A stretch of DNA of 64,000 nt from Saccharopolyspora kobensis (GCF_900108315.1 NZ_FNVB01000005.1:558001-622000), one strand, 5' to 3'; numbered from the stretch's first letter, positions 1 through 10,999 are shown. Notes: a model not told the origin generated them from the sequence alone. Numbers and translations are program-made.

Positions 1-1304
1 ACCTGCCCGTCGACCAGGTAGCCGTCGTCGCCGGTGTCCAGCCAACCAGCGCTGTCCTGAGTGGACAGCGGCCCGCCGACGGTCAGGTACCCCGGCGTCA
101 CGGCCGCACCGCGGATGCGCAACCGCCCGACCTGCCGGTCCCCCAGCCGCCGCCCGTCGTCGTCCACCACGTCGACCTCGAGCCCCGGCAACGGCCCGCC
201 GAGCAGCGCGAACTGCCGCGCCCGCGGGGTGTCCGGCGACACCGGCTCCGCCCGCCGGTGCTCCAGCGCATCGCCGTCGACGACGTCGACCTCCAGCCCG
301 CGCCCGAGCGGCGCGAAGGAGACGGCGAGCGTCGCCTCGGCCATCCCGAAGGCGCACACCATGCTGGTCGGGCTCAGCCCGAAGCGGGCGCCCGCCTCGG
401 TGAAGGTCCGCACCGCGGCGGGATCGATCGGCTCCGCGCCGTTGAGCGTGAAGCGCACGCTGGAGAGGTCGAAGTCGCCGTCGTCGGCGCGGGCCATCCG
501 GCGGCCGACGATCGCGTAGGCGAAGTTCGGCGCCGCCGTCACGGTGCCGCGGTACTTGGTGATCAGCTCGGGCCACAGCAGCGGCCGGGCCAGGAAGTCC
601 GCCGGGGTGACCTTGACCGCCGACATGCCGATGGCCATCGGCACCGTCAGGCACCCGACCATGCCCATGTCGTGGAACAGCGGCAGCCAGGACACCGCCA
701 CATCGCGCTCGGCGTCCAGCTCGGCGGCCTCGACCATCGCCAGCAGGTTCGCGTGCAGGTTGCCGTGGGTGATCCGCACGGCCTTGGGGTCGGCGGTGGA
801 GCCGCTGGTCAGCTGCAGCAGCGCGGTGGCGTCCTCGCCCACCTCGACGGGCCCGGCCAGCGGAGCGGCGTCGGACTCGGCGAGCGCGGCCAGGTCCCGG
901 TGCGCGATCGAGTTCTCGTCCAGCAGCCCGGAGAGCTGCTCGAACGGCGGCCCCAGCAGCACCAGCCGGGCGCCGATCATCTTCAGCACCCGCAAGGTGT
1001 CCTCGGCCCAGTGCGCGAGATCCGTCCGCGGCGTCGGCTGGTGCAGCATCGTCACGCTGCCACCGCCGAGCCACACGGCCTGCACGGCGGGTGCGATCAG
1101 CGCCGGATCAGCGGCCAGGACCGCGACGGCGGCACCGGGCTCAAGTTCCGCGCCGAGCGCCCCGGCGATCCGAAGCGCATCGGCGTGCACCCGGCCCCAC
1201 GTGCGGAACCGCGGCTGCTCGGGCTCCCCCGTGGTGAGCCCTCGCCCGTTCTCACCGGAGTTGCGCTGCGCCGACGCCACGAGCGTCTCCACGAACCGAC
1301 TCAT
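1..1304 (-). CDS. Fatty-acyl-AMP ligase / acyl-CoA synthetase (C-terminus cut off by window edge)
   Basis: AMP-forming adenylating enzyme, reading leftwards off the window, so only about 434 N-terminal residues are visible. The phosphate-binding motif TSGSTADPK is at residues 166-174, a CAFGMAEAT A5-type motif follows near 335, and the A7 motif LDTGDDGY lies near the cut end. The ATG start at 1304 follows a region with no competing gene. Enzymes of this class activate a fatty acid as acyl-adenylate and pass it to CoA or to a carrier protein. Its place beside ispE, ksgA and rpfB matches mycobacterial Rv1013 (Pks16), which is described as a stand-alone FAAL-like protein; that link is from memory. 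CoA versus carrier-protein acceptor cannot be decided from this fragment. Confidence 0.85.
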   Translation of the reverse strand, partial: MSRFVETLVASAQRNSGENGRGLTTGEPEQPRFRTWGRVHADALRIAGALGAELEPGAAVAVLAADPALIAPAVQAVWLGGGSVTMLHQPTPRTDLAHWAEDTLRVLKMIGARLVLLGPPFEQLSGLLDENSIAHRDLAALAESDAAPLAGPVEVGEDATALLQLTSGSTADPKAVRITHGNLHANLLAMVEAAELDAERDVAVSWLPLFHDMGMVGCLTVPMAIGMSAVKVTPADFLARPLLWPELITKYRGTVTAAPNFAYAIVGRRMARADDGDFDLSSVRFTLNGAEPIDPAAVRTFTEAGARFGLSPTSMVCAFGMAEATLAVSFAPLGRGLEVDVVDGDALEHRRAEPVSPDTPRARQFALLGGPLPGLEVDVVDDDGRRLGDRQVGRLRIRGAAVTPGYLTVGGPLSTQDSAGWLDTGDDGYLVDGQ

Positions 1305-1427
1305 GTGACGCAGCTTACGATCTGCGCGATCACCTGCAAAAGCGTGCGCAAGGCCCAGGACTCCGACGTCGCCGGTGTCGCGCGAAACCGCCACACCCGA
1401 CGGGAGCGTCAGGGCCCGGAGTGCTGC

Positions 1428-3209
1428 TCAGCCCAGCTGGTCGGCGAGTTCCATCCAGCGGGCTTCGACGTCGTCCTTCTCCTGGTGCAGGGCGAGCAGC
1501 TCGGCGTTCAGCTTCGCCAACCGCTCCGGCTCCGTCGCAGCTTCCGCGAGCTTCTCGTGCAGCGCCTGCTCGCGCTGCGCGAGCTTGTCGAGCTGCCGCT
1601 CGCAGCGCGCGAGCTCCTTGCGCGCCGCGTGCTCCTCGGCGCCCGAGAGCCCGCGCGGCTCCGCCGCATCGGTGGCCTGCTTGCCGACGACGCTGTCCTC
1701 CGCCGCCAGCAGCGATTCCCGGCGAGCCAGGTACTCGTCGATGCCGCCCGGCAAGTGCGTCAGGCGGCCGTCGCCGAACAGCGCGTACACGCTGTCGCAC
1801 ACCCGCTCCACCAGGTACCGGTCGTGCGAGACGACCACCAGCGTGCCCGGCCAGCCGTCGAGCAGGTCTTCCAGCTGCTGCAGGGTGTCGATGTCCAGGT
1901 CGTTGGTGGGCTCGTCCAGGACCAGCACGTTCGGCTCGGCCATCAGCAGCCGCGCCAGCTGCAGCCGGCGGCGCTCACCACCGGAGAGGTCCTCGACCGG
2001 CGTCCACTGCCTGCCCTTGCCGAACCCGAACTTCTCGCCCAGCTGCGAGGCGGACAGCTCGTACTTGCCGAGGGTGACCCGCTCGGCGACGTCCTCGATC
2101 GCCTCCCGCACCCGCCACTCGCCCGGCAGGTCGTGCAGCTCCTGGGTCAGGTGCGCCAGCCGCACCGTCTTGCCCTCGATGCGCTTGCCCGCATCCGGTT
2201 CGCGCTCACCGGCGAGCAGCTTCAGCAGCGTGGTCTTCCCGGAACCGTTGACGCCTACCAGGCCCAGCCGGTCGCCGGGCCCGATCCGCCAGGTCACGCC
2301 GTCGAGCAGCGTGCGGCCTGCGACGCGCAGGTCGACGTCCTCCAGCTCCAGCACGGTCTTGCCCAGCCGCCGCTTGGCGAAGGCGACCAGCTCCGCGGAG
2401 TCGCGCGGTTCCGGCACGTCGGAGATCAGCGCCTCGGCCGCCTCCACCCGGTAGCGCGGCTTGGAGGTGCGGGCCTTGGCACCGCGCTGCAGCCAGGCGA
2501 GCTCCTTGCGGGCGAGGTTCTGCCGCTTCTCCTCAGCGGCCTGCGCGATGCGGGCCCGCTCGGCGCGGGCGAAGATCCAGTCCGCGTAGCCGCCTTCGTA
2601 CTGCTCGACCCGGCCGTCGACGACCTCCCACGTGCGGTTGCAGACGGTGTCGAGGAACCAGCGGTCGTGGGTGACGACCACCAGCGCGCACCTGCGCTCC
2701 AGCAGGTGATCGGCCAGCCAGCGCACGCCTTCGACGTCGAGGTGGTTCGTCGGCTCGTCCAGCACCAGCAGGTCGATGTCGCGGACCAGCGCGGCGGCCA
2801 GCGCGACCCGGCGGCGCTCGCCACCGGAGAAGTCCTTGACCGGGGTGTCCAGCCCGAGCCTGGTCATGCCGAGCCCGCCGAGCACCGACCGCACCTTCGC
2901 GTCGGCGGCCCACTCGTGCTCGGCGGTGAAGCCGTGCGGGTCGAGGACCGCGTTGCGCACGGTGGCGTCCTCGGGGAGCTCGGTGCGCTGCGTGACCACG
3001 GCCATCCGCAGATCGCGCGACTGGCTCACCCGGCCCTCGTCCGGTTCGGCGATGCCGGCGAGCACCTCCAGCAGCGTCGTCTTGCCGCCGCCGTTGAGCC
3101 CGACGACCCCGATCCGCTCGCCTGCGGACACGCCGAGGGACACACCGTCCAGCAGCGGGCGCACGCCGTAGCTCTTGTGGACCGATTCGAGATTGACCAG
3201 GTTCACCAT
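1428..3209 (-). CDS. ABC-F family ATPase, Uup-like
   Basis: A 593-residue soluble protein with two tandem ABC ATPase cassettes and no membrane segment. The Walker A motifs are GLNGGGKTT (37-45) and GVNGSGKTT (319-327); signatures FSGGE (127-131) and LSGGE (408-412); Walker B with DEPTNHLD (151-158) and DEPTNDLD in the second half. Residues about 205-285 form the charged interdomain linker, and about 505-593 is a coiled-coil C-terminal domain rich in Glu, Lys and Leu, as in Uup. ABC-F proteins act on the ribosome; some give antibiotic resistance, others are housekeeping. The Uup-type tail and housekeeping neighbours favour the latter, but a resistance role is not excluded. Confidence 0.92.
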   Translation of the reverse strand: MVNLVNLESVHKSYGVRPLLDGVSLGVSAGERIGVVGLNGGGKTTLLEVLAGIAEPDEGRVSQSRDLRMAVVTQRTELPEDATVRNAVLDPHGFTAEHEWAADAKVRSVLGGLGMTRLGLDTPVKDFSGGERRRVALAAALVRDIDLLVLDEPTNHLDVEGVRWLADHLLERRCALVVVTHDRWFLDTVCNRTWEVVDGRVEQYEGGYADWIFARAERARIAQAAEEKRQNLARKELAWLQRGAKARTSKPRYRVEAAEALISDVPEPRDSAELVAFAKRRLGKTVLELEDVDLRVAGRTLLDGVTWRIGPGDRLGLVGVNGSGKTTLLKLLAGEREPDAGKRIEGKTVRLAHLTQELHDLPGEWRVREAIEDVAERVTLGKYELSASQLGEKFGFGKGRQWTPVEDLSGGERRRLQLARLLMAEPNVLVLDEPTNDLDIDTLQQLEDLLDGWPGTLVVVSHDRYLVERVCDSVYALFGDGRLTHLPGGIDEYLARRESLLAAEDSVVGKQATDAAEPRGLSGAEEHAARKELARCERQLDKLAQREQALHEKLAEAATEPERLAKLNAELLALHQEKDDVEARWMELADQLG

Positions 3210-3263
3210 CGAGTGCTCGTCTACTCCATCAACTGCGTTGCGTCGTCAAGGCCCGGGCGGGTC

Positions 3264-3322
3264 GTCGATCTCGCGAGAAATCGACCATCACCCGGTGAAC
3301 GTCGATTTCGCGCGAAATCGAC
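3264..3322. repeat. Family III palindromic element, copy a
   Basis: Two 22-bp palindromic arms (3264-3285 and 3301-3322, type GTCGATTTCGCGCGAAATCG) separated by a 15-bp core containing CACCCGGTG, also near-palindromic. It lies in the gap between the ispE stop and the ABC-F start, both on the minus strand. The other two copies are at 15379-15438 and 49908-49967. Confidence 0.8.
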
Positions 3323-3330
3323 GCGACCGC

Positions 3331-4296
3331 TCAGGCGTGGACCTGGGGCGGGGTGGGGCGGTGGGCCGGTTCTTCGGACACCAGCTTGGCGCCCGGCACC
3401 GGGCCGTGGGCCACGCGGACCGTGCGGCAGACACCCGCGCCGGACAGCTCCGCGGCCACGCGCACCGCCGCGTCCGCGTCCGTGCACAGGAAGGCGCAGG
3501 TCGGGCCGGAGCCCGAGACGATGCCGGCGAGCGCACCCGCCTGCACGCCCGCGCGCAGCGTGCGGCGCAGGCCCGGGCGCAGCGACACCGCGGCGGCCTG
3601 CAGGTCGTTGCCCAGCAGCAGCGCGAGCTGGCGGGGATCTCCGGAGGCCAGCGCCTCCAGCAGCGGTTCGACCTCACCCACCCGGTTCGGCCGGGATTCC
3701 TCCCGCAACCGGTCCAGCTCGGTGTAGACGGCGGGCGTGCTCAACCCGCGCCGGTCGAGCGCGATCACCCAGTGGAACGTGTGCCGGGCCAGCACCGGGA
3801 CCAGCCGCTCACCGCGGCCCGTGCCCAGCGCGGTGCCGCCCTGCAAGGAGAACGGGACGTCGCTGCCCAGCTTCGCGCCGAACTCGCTGAGCTCGTCGCG
3901 CCCCAGCTCCAGCCGCCAGAGCTGGTTGAGCGCCAGCAGCGTCGCAGCCGCGTCCGCACTGCCCCCGGCCATGCCCCCGGCGACCGGGATGCCCTTGTTG
4001 ATCGACAGCCGCACGCCGGGTTCCTCCGGGTCGCGACCGCTGTGCTCGGCGAGCAGCTGCACCGCCTTCCACGCCAGGTTGCTGGCGCCGGTCGGCACCG
4101 AGTCCGCGCCCTCGCCGTGCACGTCGATCCCGGGTTCCTCGGCGACCAGCACGGTCACCTCGTCGGTCATCGACAGCGCCTGGAAGACGGTGACGAGTTC
4201 GTGGTAGCCGTCCGGTCTGGCGTCGCCGACCGAGAGGTGCAGGTTCACCTTGGCCGGGACGCGAACGGTGATGGGGGTAGGAACCACGGAGAGCAC
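3331..4296 (-). CDS. ispE: 4-diphosphocytidyl-2-C-methyl-D-erythritol kinase
   Basis: GHMP-superfamily kinase that phosphorylates CDP-methylerythritol in the MEP isoprenoid pathway. The N-terminus has the conserved [20 protein letters not shown] segment; the ATP-binding GHMP motif is seen as [14 protein letters not shown]; the C-terminal [10 protein letters not shown] motif is present. The frame is open back to 4401, but the family starts just before the PAKVNL segment, so I chose the GTG at 4296 (321 residues); a GTG at 4287 is also possible. In mycobacteria rpfB-ksgA-ispE is one operon. Here ispE is separated from ksgA by the metNIQ cassette, so it probably has its own promoter. Confidence 0.95.
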   Translation of the reverse strand: MLSVVPTPITVRVPAKVNLHLSVGDARPDGYHELVTVFQALSMTDEVTVLVAEEPGIDVHGEGADSVPTGASNLAWKAVQLLAEHSGRDPEEPGVRLSINKGIPVAGGMAGGSADAAATLLALNQLWRLELGRDELSEFGAKLGSDVPFSLQGGTALGTGRGERLVPVLARHTFHWVIALDRRGLSTPAVYTELDRLREESRPNRVGEVEPLLEALASGDPRQLALLLGNDLQAAAVSLRPGLRRTLRAGVQAGALAGIVSGSGPTCAFLCTDADAAVRVAAELSGAGVCRTVRVAHGPVPGAKLVSEEPAHRPTPPQVHA

Positions 4297-4372
4297 ACTT
4301 AGAGCGTACGTGCCCAAGCCACTCCACCGCCGACTTCCCTGCGCAAGATGCTGTTCCAGGCTCGATCTGCGT

Positions 4373-4551
4373 AGCGGTGCGGGTGGCGGAACCTCAGACA
4401 CCGCCTGGACCGCGGGAGCCCGTTCTGATGTATGTCCGATACACGGCGAACGGGCTGTCCTCGCCAGGCGACCTCTGAGAACCCGCGGCGGTGCCGGTTC
4501 CGGGCGTGGGCCAAGCGGCTGCGCCGCTTCGAGATAAAGACAAAGACCGAG
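4373..4551. repeat. Family IV dispersed repeat, copy A, with internal inverted repeat
   Basis: The 327-bp gap between ispE and metQ holds this element and the terminator at 4571-4610, and no gene. Its left part (4373-4432) is the reverse complement of sequence at about 5545-5606, upstream of metQ, and 4511-4551 (CAAGCGGCTGCGCCGCTTCG type) matches 5521-5555. Within copy A, the stretch around 4385-4434 also forms a long imperfect inverted repeat with about 4449-4490. The two copies bracket metQ in opposite orientation. Confidence 0.65.
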
Positions 4552-4570
4552 GTCCGGGGCTGGAACGGCG

Positions 4571-4610
4571 GGAGGGCACCTTCCGGGCTGTGGCCCGGAA
4601 GGTGCCCTCC
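4571..4610 (-). terminator. Strong hairpin terminator after metQ
   Basis: Perfect 18-bp stem (4571-4588 with 4593-4610) and TGTG loop, 14 bases beyond the metQ stop. There is no T-tract, as is common in actinobacterial terminators. Confidence 0.8.
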
Positions 4611-4624
4611 GCTGGTGCTTCGGG

Positions 4625-5434
4625 TCAGGAAGCCGGGATCACGGCCACGCCGCCCCACTTCTGGTTGATGAAGTCCTTCACCTGCTGGGAGCGCAGCAGC
4701 TCGGCCAGCTTGGTGATCCGCGGGTCCTTGGCCAGCGCCGGCGAGGTCACCAGGCCGTTGGCGTACGGGTTGTTCTCCGCGCTCTCCACCGCGATCGGGT
4801 TCTGCAGGTTGGCCTTGATCGCGTAGTTGCCGTTGACCACCGCGACGGCGGCGTCGTCCACCGAGCGCGGCAGCTGGTCCGGCGAGAGGTCCTTGAAGTC
4901 GATGTTCTTCGGGTTCTCCGCGATCGCCGACGCCAGCCGGGTGCCGACCGCCGCCTCCGGCTTGAGCTTGATCAGCCCGCCCTGCTCCAGCAGCTTCAGG
5001 CCGCGGAACTGGTTCGCCGGGTCGTTGGACAGCGTCACGGTGGCGCCGTTGGGCACCTCCTGCAGCGTCTTGAACTGCTTCGAGTACGCCGCCAGCGGCT
5101 CCAGGTGCACCGGCGCGATCCACTCGAAGTCACCGCCGCGCTGCTTGCGGTACTCCTCCAGGTACGGGACGTGCTGGAAGAAGTTCGCCTCCAGCTCTCC
5201 GTGCGCCACCGCCTCGTTGGGCCGGTTGTAGTCGTCGAACTTGACGATCTCGATGCCGATCCCGGCCTGCTCGGCCAGGTTGTCCTTGACGTACTCCAGG
5301 ATCTCGCCGTGCGGGGTCGGGCTGACGCCGACGCGGATCGGGGCGTTGGGGTCGTCGGCGGCGGACGAGCCGCCACCGCACGCGGTCAGCGCCAGACCGG
5401 CGGCGGCTACCAGGGCAGCGAAGCGCAAACGCAT
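4625..5434 (-). CDS. metQ: Methionine ABC transporter substrate-binding lipoprotein
   Basis: NlpA/MetQ-family periplasm-side receptor that binds methionine and hands it to MetI. The 269-residue protein has a short lipoprotein signal with lipobox LTAC at 16-19 (lipidated Cys19), followed by a Gly/Ser linker and the family segment [20 protein letters not shown]. The ATG at 5434 has an upstream AAAGGA Shine-Dalgarno about 8 bases away and gives a proper lipoprotein signal, so the longer open frame upstream is not used. It follows metI by 197 bp, an unusually wide gap that contains a family IV repeat. Expression is probably tied to the SAM riboswitch upstream of metN. Confidence 0.96.
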   Translation of the reverse strand: MRLRFAALVAAAGLALTACGGGSSAADDPNAPIRVGVSPTPHGEILEYVKDNLAEQAGIGIEIVKFDDYNRPNEAVAHGELEANFFQHVPYLEEYRKQRGGDFEWIAPVHLEPLAAYSKQFKTLQEVPNGATVTLSNDPANQFRGLKLLEQGGLIKLKPEAAVGTRLASAIAENPKNIDFKDLSPDQLPRSVDDAAVAVVNGNYAIKANLQNPIAVESAENNPYANGLVTSPALAKDPRITKLAELLRSQQVKDFINQKWGGVAVIPAS

Positions 5435-5520
5435 CAGGAAATGTCCTTTCTGGACGCCAGAACGGGAACGAGGTCCCGGACGAAGGAGGATCGGGTCTCG
5501 GCCCGAAGATCGTTCGAACT

Positions 5521-5606
5521 CGGTCTTGTCTTCGAAGCGGCGCAGCCGCTCAGCCACGGGCTCACGCGGTCCAGGCGGCCTCTGAGGTTCCGCCACCCGC
5601 ACCGCC
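5521..5606. repeat. Family IV dispersed repeat, copy B
   Basis: Occupies the metI-metQ gap. It contains TCTTCGAAGCGGCGCAGCCG followed by a segment ending GAGGTTCCGCCACCCGCACC; the reverse complement of both parts occurs, diverged, in copy A at 4373-4551. Confidence 0.65.
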
Positions 5607-5631
5607 ACGCAGAACGACCAGGAACCGGCCT

Positions 5632-6315
5632 TCAGCCCGCCGCGGTGCGGCGGCGGTCGACCAGCTTGGCCGTGAGATCGGTGATCAGCTGCATCCCGAA
5701 GGCGAGCACCGCGAGGACCACGACCGAGCCGTAGAGCAGCCGGTCGTCGTAGCCCTGGTAGCCGTCCTGGATCGCGGTCGTGCCCAGGCCACCGCCGCCG
5801 ATCGCGCCCGCCATCGCGGCGTAGCCGATCAGCGCCACCGCGGTCACGCCGACCGCGCCGACCAGCGCGGCCCGCGCCTCGCCGAGCAACACCGTCCACA
5901 CGATCCGCAACCTGCTGGATCCCGTGGTGATCGCCGCCTCCACGACGGTGAAGCTGACCTCGCGCAGCGCGTTCTGCGTCAACCGCGCGAAGAACGGGAT
6001 CGCGCCGATGGTCAGCGGCACGATCACCGCGGTGCTGCCGATCGACGTGCCGATCAGCAGCCGGGTGAACGAGGCCAGGACCACCAGCAGCACCACGAAC
6101 GGCACCGAGCGCACGACGTCGACCACGACGCCGAGCACCCGGTACAGCACGGGTTTCGGGTTCAGCCCGACCGGCGAGCTCAAGTGCAGCAGGACACCGA
6201 GCGGCAGGCCTCCGAGCACTGCCAGCAGGGTGGACACCAACACCATGTAGAGCGTGCCGAGCGTTGCTTCACCGAGGGTTGCGAAGACCTCCGACCAGGG
6301 GGTCACATCACTCAC
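5632..6315 (-). CDS. metI: Methionine ABC transporter permease
   Basis: Integral membrane subunit of the MetNIQ D/L-methionine importer, 227 residues, with about five hydrophobic segments and the BPD-transporter EAA-like loop around VVEAAITTGSSRLRIVWTVL, which docks on MetN. The start ATG overlaps the metN stop by four bases (ATGA), so the two are translationally coupled. The length is normal for the family. Confidence 0.96.
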   Translation of the reverse strand: MSDVTPWSEVFATLGEATLGTLYMVLVSTLLAVLGGLPLGVLLHLSSPVGLNPKPVLYRVLGVVVDVVRSVPFVVLLVVLASFTRLLIGTSIGSTAVIVPLTIGAIPFFARLTQNALREVSFTVVEAAITTGSSRLRIVWTVLLGEARAALVGAVGVTAVALIGYAAMAGAIGGGGLGTTAIQDGYQGYDDRLLYGSVVVLAVLAFGMQLITDLTAKLVDRRRTAAG

Positions 6316-7343
6316 GCAGCAACTCCGTCAACGCACACCGGGGCGCGTCGCACGTGCGCGTCCCGTTCGACCATCCACTTCAGCGCGGCCTCGGCGCGTT
6401 CGCCGCTCAGGCCGACCTTGAACTTCGCGACCGGCGTGTCACCGAGGCGGGTCAGGCCGCCGCCGAGGATCGCCAGGTCGATGCCGAACCGGCTGGCCGC
6501 CTCCGGCAGCAGCGCGCCGACCGCGGCGAAGCCGACCAGCACGACCTCGGCGACCACGTCGTGGCGGCCGTCGGTCGGGCGCAGCGGCTCGGCCTGGTCG
6601 GTGGCGGGCAGCAGCGTCGAGCTGACCCGGCTGCCGGGCTCGGCGACCAGGTCGAGCACCTTGCCGTGCTCCACCACGCGCCCGCCGTCCAGCACCGCGA
6701 CGTCGTCGGCGATCTTGCGCACCACGGCCATGTCGTGGGTGACCACCAGCACGGTGACGCCCAGTTCGGCGCGGGCGCGGTCCAGCACGGTCAGCACCGA
6801 GTCGGTGGTGCTGGGGTCCAGCGCGGAAGTCGGTTCGTCGGCCAGCAGCACCGAGGGCTTGGCGGCCAGCGCTCGCGCGACCGCGATCCGCTGCCGCTGC
6901 CCGCCGGAGAGCTGGTCGGGGTAGACCGAGGCCTTGTCGGTCAGGCCGACGAGGTCCAGCAGCTCGCCGACGCGGCTGCGCCGCTGCGGGCCGGACATCC
7001 CGGCCGCCTCCAGCGGCAGCGCGACGTTGCCCGCGGCGGTGCGCTGCCGCAGCAGCGAATCCCCTTGCGGCACAACGCCGATCTGCCGGCGCGCGGCGCG
7101 CAGCGCCTTGCCGTCGAGGGAGACCAGGTCGGTGCCGTCGACCCGGATGGCGCCCGCGTCCGGCTTCTCCAGCAGGGCGATGCAGCGCGCCAGCGTGGAC
7201 TTGCCCGCGCCGCTGGGACCCACCACGCCGCACACCGCGCCGGCCGGGACCTCCATGGTCACGCCGTCGAGGGCGCGCACGGTGCCGTTGTTGTGCTGGA
7301 AGGACTTGGTCAGGTTCTCGACTGTGATCACGATCGGCTCCAC
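6312..7343 (-). CDS. metN: Methionine ABC transporter ATP-binding protein
   Basis: ATPase subunit of the methionine importer, 343 residues. Walker A GPSGAGKST is at 42-50, signature LSGGQ at 145-149, and Walker B LLADEPTSALD follows. The C-terminal part from about residue 265 is the NIL domain, which in known MetN proteins binds methionine and gives trans-inhibition. It is first in the metN-metI-metQ order and lies 236 bases downstream of a SAM riboswitch aptamer, so high S-adenosylmethionine should turn the operon down. Confidence 0.96.
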   Translation of the reverse strand: MEPIVITVENLTKSFQHNNGTVRALDGVTMEVPAGAVCGVVGPSGAGKSTLARCIALLEKPDAGAIRVDGTDLVSLDGKALRAARRQIGVVPQGDSLLRQRTAAGNVALPLEAAGMSGPQRRSRVGELLDLVGLTDKASVYPDQLSGGQRQRIAVARALAAKPSVLLADEPTSALDPSTTDSVLTVLDRARAELGVTVLVVTHDMAVVRKIADDVAVLDGGRVVEHGKVLDLVAEPGSRVSSTLLPATDQAEPLRPTDGRHDVVAEVVLVGFAAVGALLPEAASRFGIDLAILGGGLTRLGDTPVAKFKVGLSGERAEAALKWMVERDAHVRRAPVCVDGVAA

Positions 7344-7578
7344 ATCAGCTCGCGACGGCCGCGCTCCGCGCAGGAGCAGCAGGCCAGGGAACTTCGGAAA
7401 GGGAGGAAGGGCTGGGTCACATCTCGCGACGACAGGCGGTGGTGGTCCGCCGCCCGTGGTCGATGACGCGACGCTGCGTCAGCAGCCTCCGGATGTGGCT
7501 TTGCGATGACCGTGCCGAAAAGGTCCGGGTCTGCCCCGCGGTCGAGTCGGCTAACAGCGCGTTGGAATCCACAGCTAC

Positions 7579-7662
7579 TCCATCGGTCCTGGCGTTAGCA
7601 CCTGCCCGTCGGGTGGTTGCTGCGGCGTCTGGGAGCCAGGTCTCTCGGCCGCTCGGGATGGA
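7579..7662 (-). promoter_or_regulatory. SAM riboswitch (SAM-I/SAM-IV clan) upstream of metNIQ
   Basis: Read on the minus strand, the stretch carries the S-box core in order: P1 arm TCCATC, then CCGAGAGACCTGGC, then GCAGCAACC, then CAGGTGCTAA, and the closing P1 arm GATGGA. These are the conserved internal-loop and SAM-contact segments of the clan. The remaining leader to the metN start (7344-7578) has no gene. I cannot tell SAM-I from SAM-IV by eye. Confidence 0.85.
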
Positions 7663-7743
7663 TTTCCCGAATAGTAGAACCCACTGGCGGATTCCAGCGC
7701 AAGTTGATAGCCGTCACTTTCCGAAATCGTTCGCCAAATCACA

Positions 7744-7781
7744 CACCCGGACGAGCGGGAATTTTCCCGCCGCACCGGGTG
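7744..7781 (-). terminator. Nested hairpin, probable ksgA terminator
   Basis: Outer stem CACCCGG/CCGGGTG (7744-7750 with 7775-7781) encloses an inner palindrome GCGGGAATTTTCCCGC (7755-7770). It lies 58 bases past the ksgA stop and before the metN leader. The 7344-7839 gap otherwise holds only the riboswitch. Confidence 0.6.
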
Positions 7782-7839
7782 TTAGCGGTGACTCCGGGTA
7801 GTGCATTCGCTCCGGTTGGCAAGCGCCCGGACGGGTGGT

Positions 7840-8703
7840 TCAGCGGTCCGCGGCAGCGAGTTCCGCGATGCGCGCGAAGTCGGCGACCCGCAGCTGCTCC
7901 CCGCGGGTCATCGGGTCCACGCCCGCCGCCCGCAGCAGCTCCTCGGCTCGCGCGGCAGAACCCGCCCAGCCGGACAGCGCACCGCGCAACGCCTTGCGCC
8001 GCTGGGCGAAAGCCGCGTCCACGACGCGGAAGACGTCCTCGCGCGGCGCGCTCGACGGCGGCTCGACGCGCCGGAACGACACCAGACCGGAGTCCACATT
8101 GGGCACCGGCCAGAACACCTTGCGCGGCACCGGACCCGCGCGCCGCACGTCGGCGTACCACGCGGCCTTGACGCTCGGCACGCCGTAGACCCGGCTGCCG
8201 GGCTGCGCGGACATCCGGTCGGCGACCTCCGCCTGCACCATGACCAGCCCGTGCTCCAGGCTCGGCAGCTCGGCGAGCAGGTGCAGCACGACCGGCACGG
8301 CCACGTTGTAGGGCAGGTTGGCGACCAGCGCGGTCGGCGCAGCCGGGAAGTCCTCGGCGCGGACCCGCAGCGCATCGGCCTCGATCACGGTGAGCCGATC
8401 GGCCAGACCGGGAGCGAACTCCGCGGCGGTGCGCGGCAGCCGGGCGGCCAGCACCGGATCGATCTCGACGGCGGTCACCGCACCGGCGGCGGGCAGCAGG
8501 GCCAGCGTCAGCGAGCCCAGGCCGGGCCCGACCTCCAGGACGACGTCGTCCGCGGTGACCGACGCCGAGGACACGATGCGCCGCACCGTGTTCGGGTCGT
8601 GCACGAAGTTCTGCCCGAGCTTCTTCGTCGGCCGGATGTCGAGTTCCTCGGCCAGCCGGCGCACGTCGGCCGGGCCGAGCAGCGCAGCCTGCTGGTCGTC
8701 CAC
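7840..8703 (-). CDS. ksgA: 16S rRNA (adenine(1518)-N(6)/adenine(1519)-N(6))-dimethyltransferase
   Basis: Dimethylates two adjacent adenines in the 3'-terminal hairpin of 16S rRNA during late small-subunit assembly. The frame contains the SAM-binding motif [11 protein letters not shown], the catalytic NLPYNVAVP motif, and the N-terminal [18 protein letters not shown] segment. I chose the GTG at 8703 (287 residues), since the in-frame extension to 8835 runs through a dispersed palindromic repeat. It lies downstream of rpfB in the same direction, as in mycobacteria, where rpfB and ksgA are co-regulated by an RNA switch. Confidence 0.95.
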   Translation of the reverse strand: MDDQQAALLGPADVRRLAEELDIRPTKKLGQNFVHDPNTVRRIVSSASVTADDVVLEVGPGLGSLTLALLPAAGAVTAVEIDPVLAARLPRTAAEFAPGLADRLTVIEADALRVRAEDFPAAPTALVANLPYNVAVPVVLHLLAELPSLEHGLVMVQAEVADRMSAQPGSRVYGVPSVKAAWYADVRRAGPVPRKVFWPVPNVDSGLVSFRRVEPPSSAPREDVFRVVDAAFAQRRKALRGALSGWAGSAARAEELLRAAGVDPMTRGEQLRVADFARIAELAAADR

Positions 8704-8760
8704 GGGAAAAACGTACCCGCAACGCCTCCCGAGGCCCCGACCAGGTGCGCCACGGCAAAA

Positions 8761-8808
8761 GCCCGTGAGCGCTTCGGGGCGCTGCAACACCCAGAAGCCC
8801 TCACGGGC
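8761..8808. repeat. Family I palindromic element, copy a
   Basis: A 48-bp hairpin with stem type GCCCGTGAGCGCTTC / GAAGCCCTCACGGGC, between rpfB and ksgA. Most diverged of the five family I copies in this window. Confidence 0.75.
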
Positions 8809-8850
8809 CCAAAACGATCGCCACCACCGAAGCATCAGCAGCGAGGCGGG

Positions 8851-8896
8851 GCCGAGAGCCGACCTGCGTCAGGCAAGCAGCGAAGCTGCTCTCGGC
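8851..8896 (-). terminator. Hairpin after rpfB
   Basis: Outer stem GCCGAGAGC/GCTCTCGGC (8851-8859 with 8888-8896) enclosing a smaller GCAGC-GAA-GCTGC hairpin, about 30 bases past the rpfB stop. Candidate terminator or attenuator between rpfB and ksgA. Confidence 0.5.
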
Positions 8897-8926
8897 GGTA
8901 AAACGACCACCGCGAAGCTACAGAGA

Positions 8927-10845
<1,919 letters not shown>

Positions 10846-10875
10846 GTAACACACGGCCCCGACATCCGGTGTCAA
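10846..10875 (-). promoter_or_regulatory. Candidate rpfB promoter
   Basis: On the minus strand a perfect TTGACA (10870-10875) is followed after 18 bases by TGTTAC (10846-10851). The -10 match is weak; the call rests mainly on the -35. Confidence 0.4.
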
Positions 10876-10912
10876 CGCAGCGGAATCAGCCGTCCGGCGG
10901 GCCGCGGACACG

Positions 10913-10949
10913 AGCCCGGCCCGAGCGCGCTGCGTGCTCGGGCCGGGCT
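10913..10949 (-). terminator. Hairpin terminator after the small rpf gene
   Basis: A 14-bp perfect stem AGCCCGGCCCGAGC/GCTCGGGCCGGGCT with a 9-base loop, 51 bases past the stop at 11000. Confidence 0.75.
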
Positions 10950-10999
10950 TCCCTCCCCTCACCGTGGGAACTGCACCCTCCGGCGAGTCGTTCAGCTTG

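Noticed and set aside
258-3890. Very long open frame on the plus strand across the ABC-F and ispE region
   Set aside because: It is antisense to two clear genes and low-complexity (Arg, Gln, His, Val); a by-product of high GC in the third codon position.
7575-7775. Minus-strand open frame of 66 codons upstream of metN
   Set aside because: It overlaps the SAM riboswitch aptamer and has no ribosome binding site or domain.
8704-8835. N-terminal extension of ksgA
   Set aside because: The extra in-frame residues are encoded by a family I palindromic repeat and do not match the family start.
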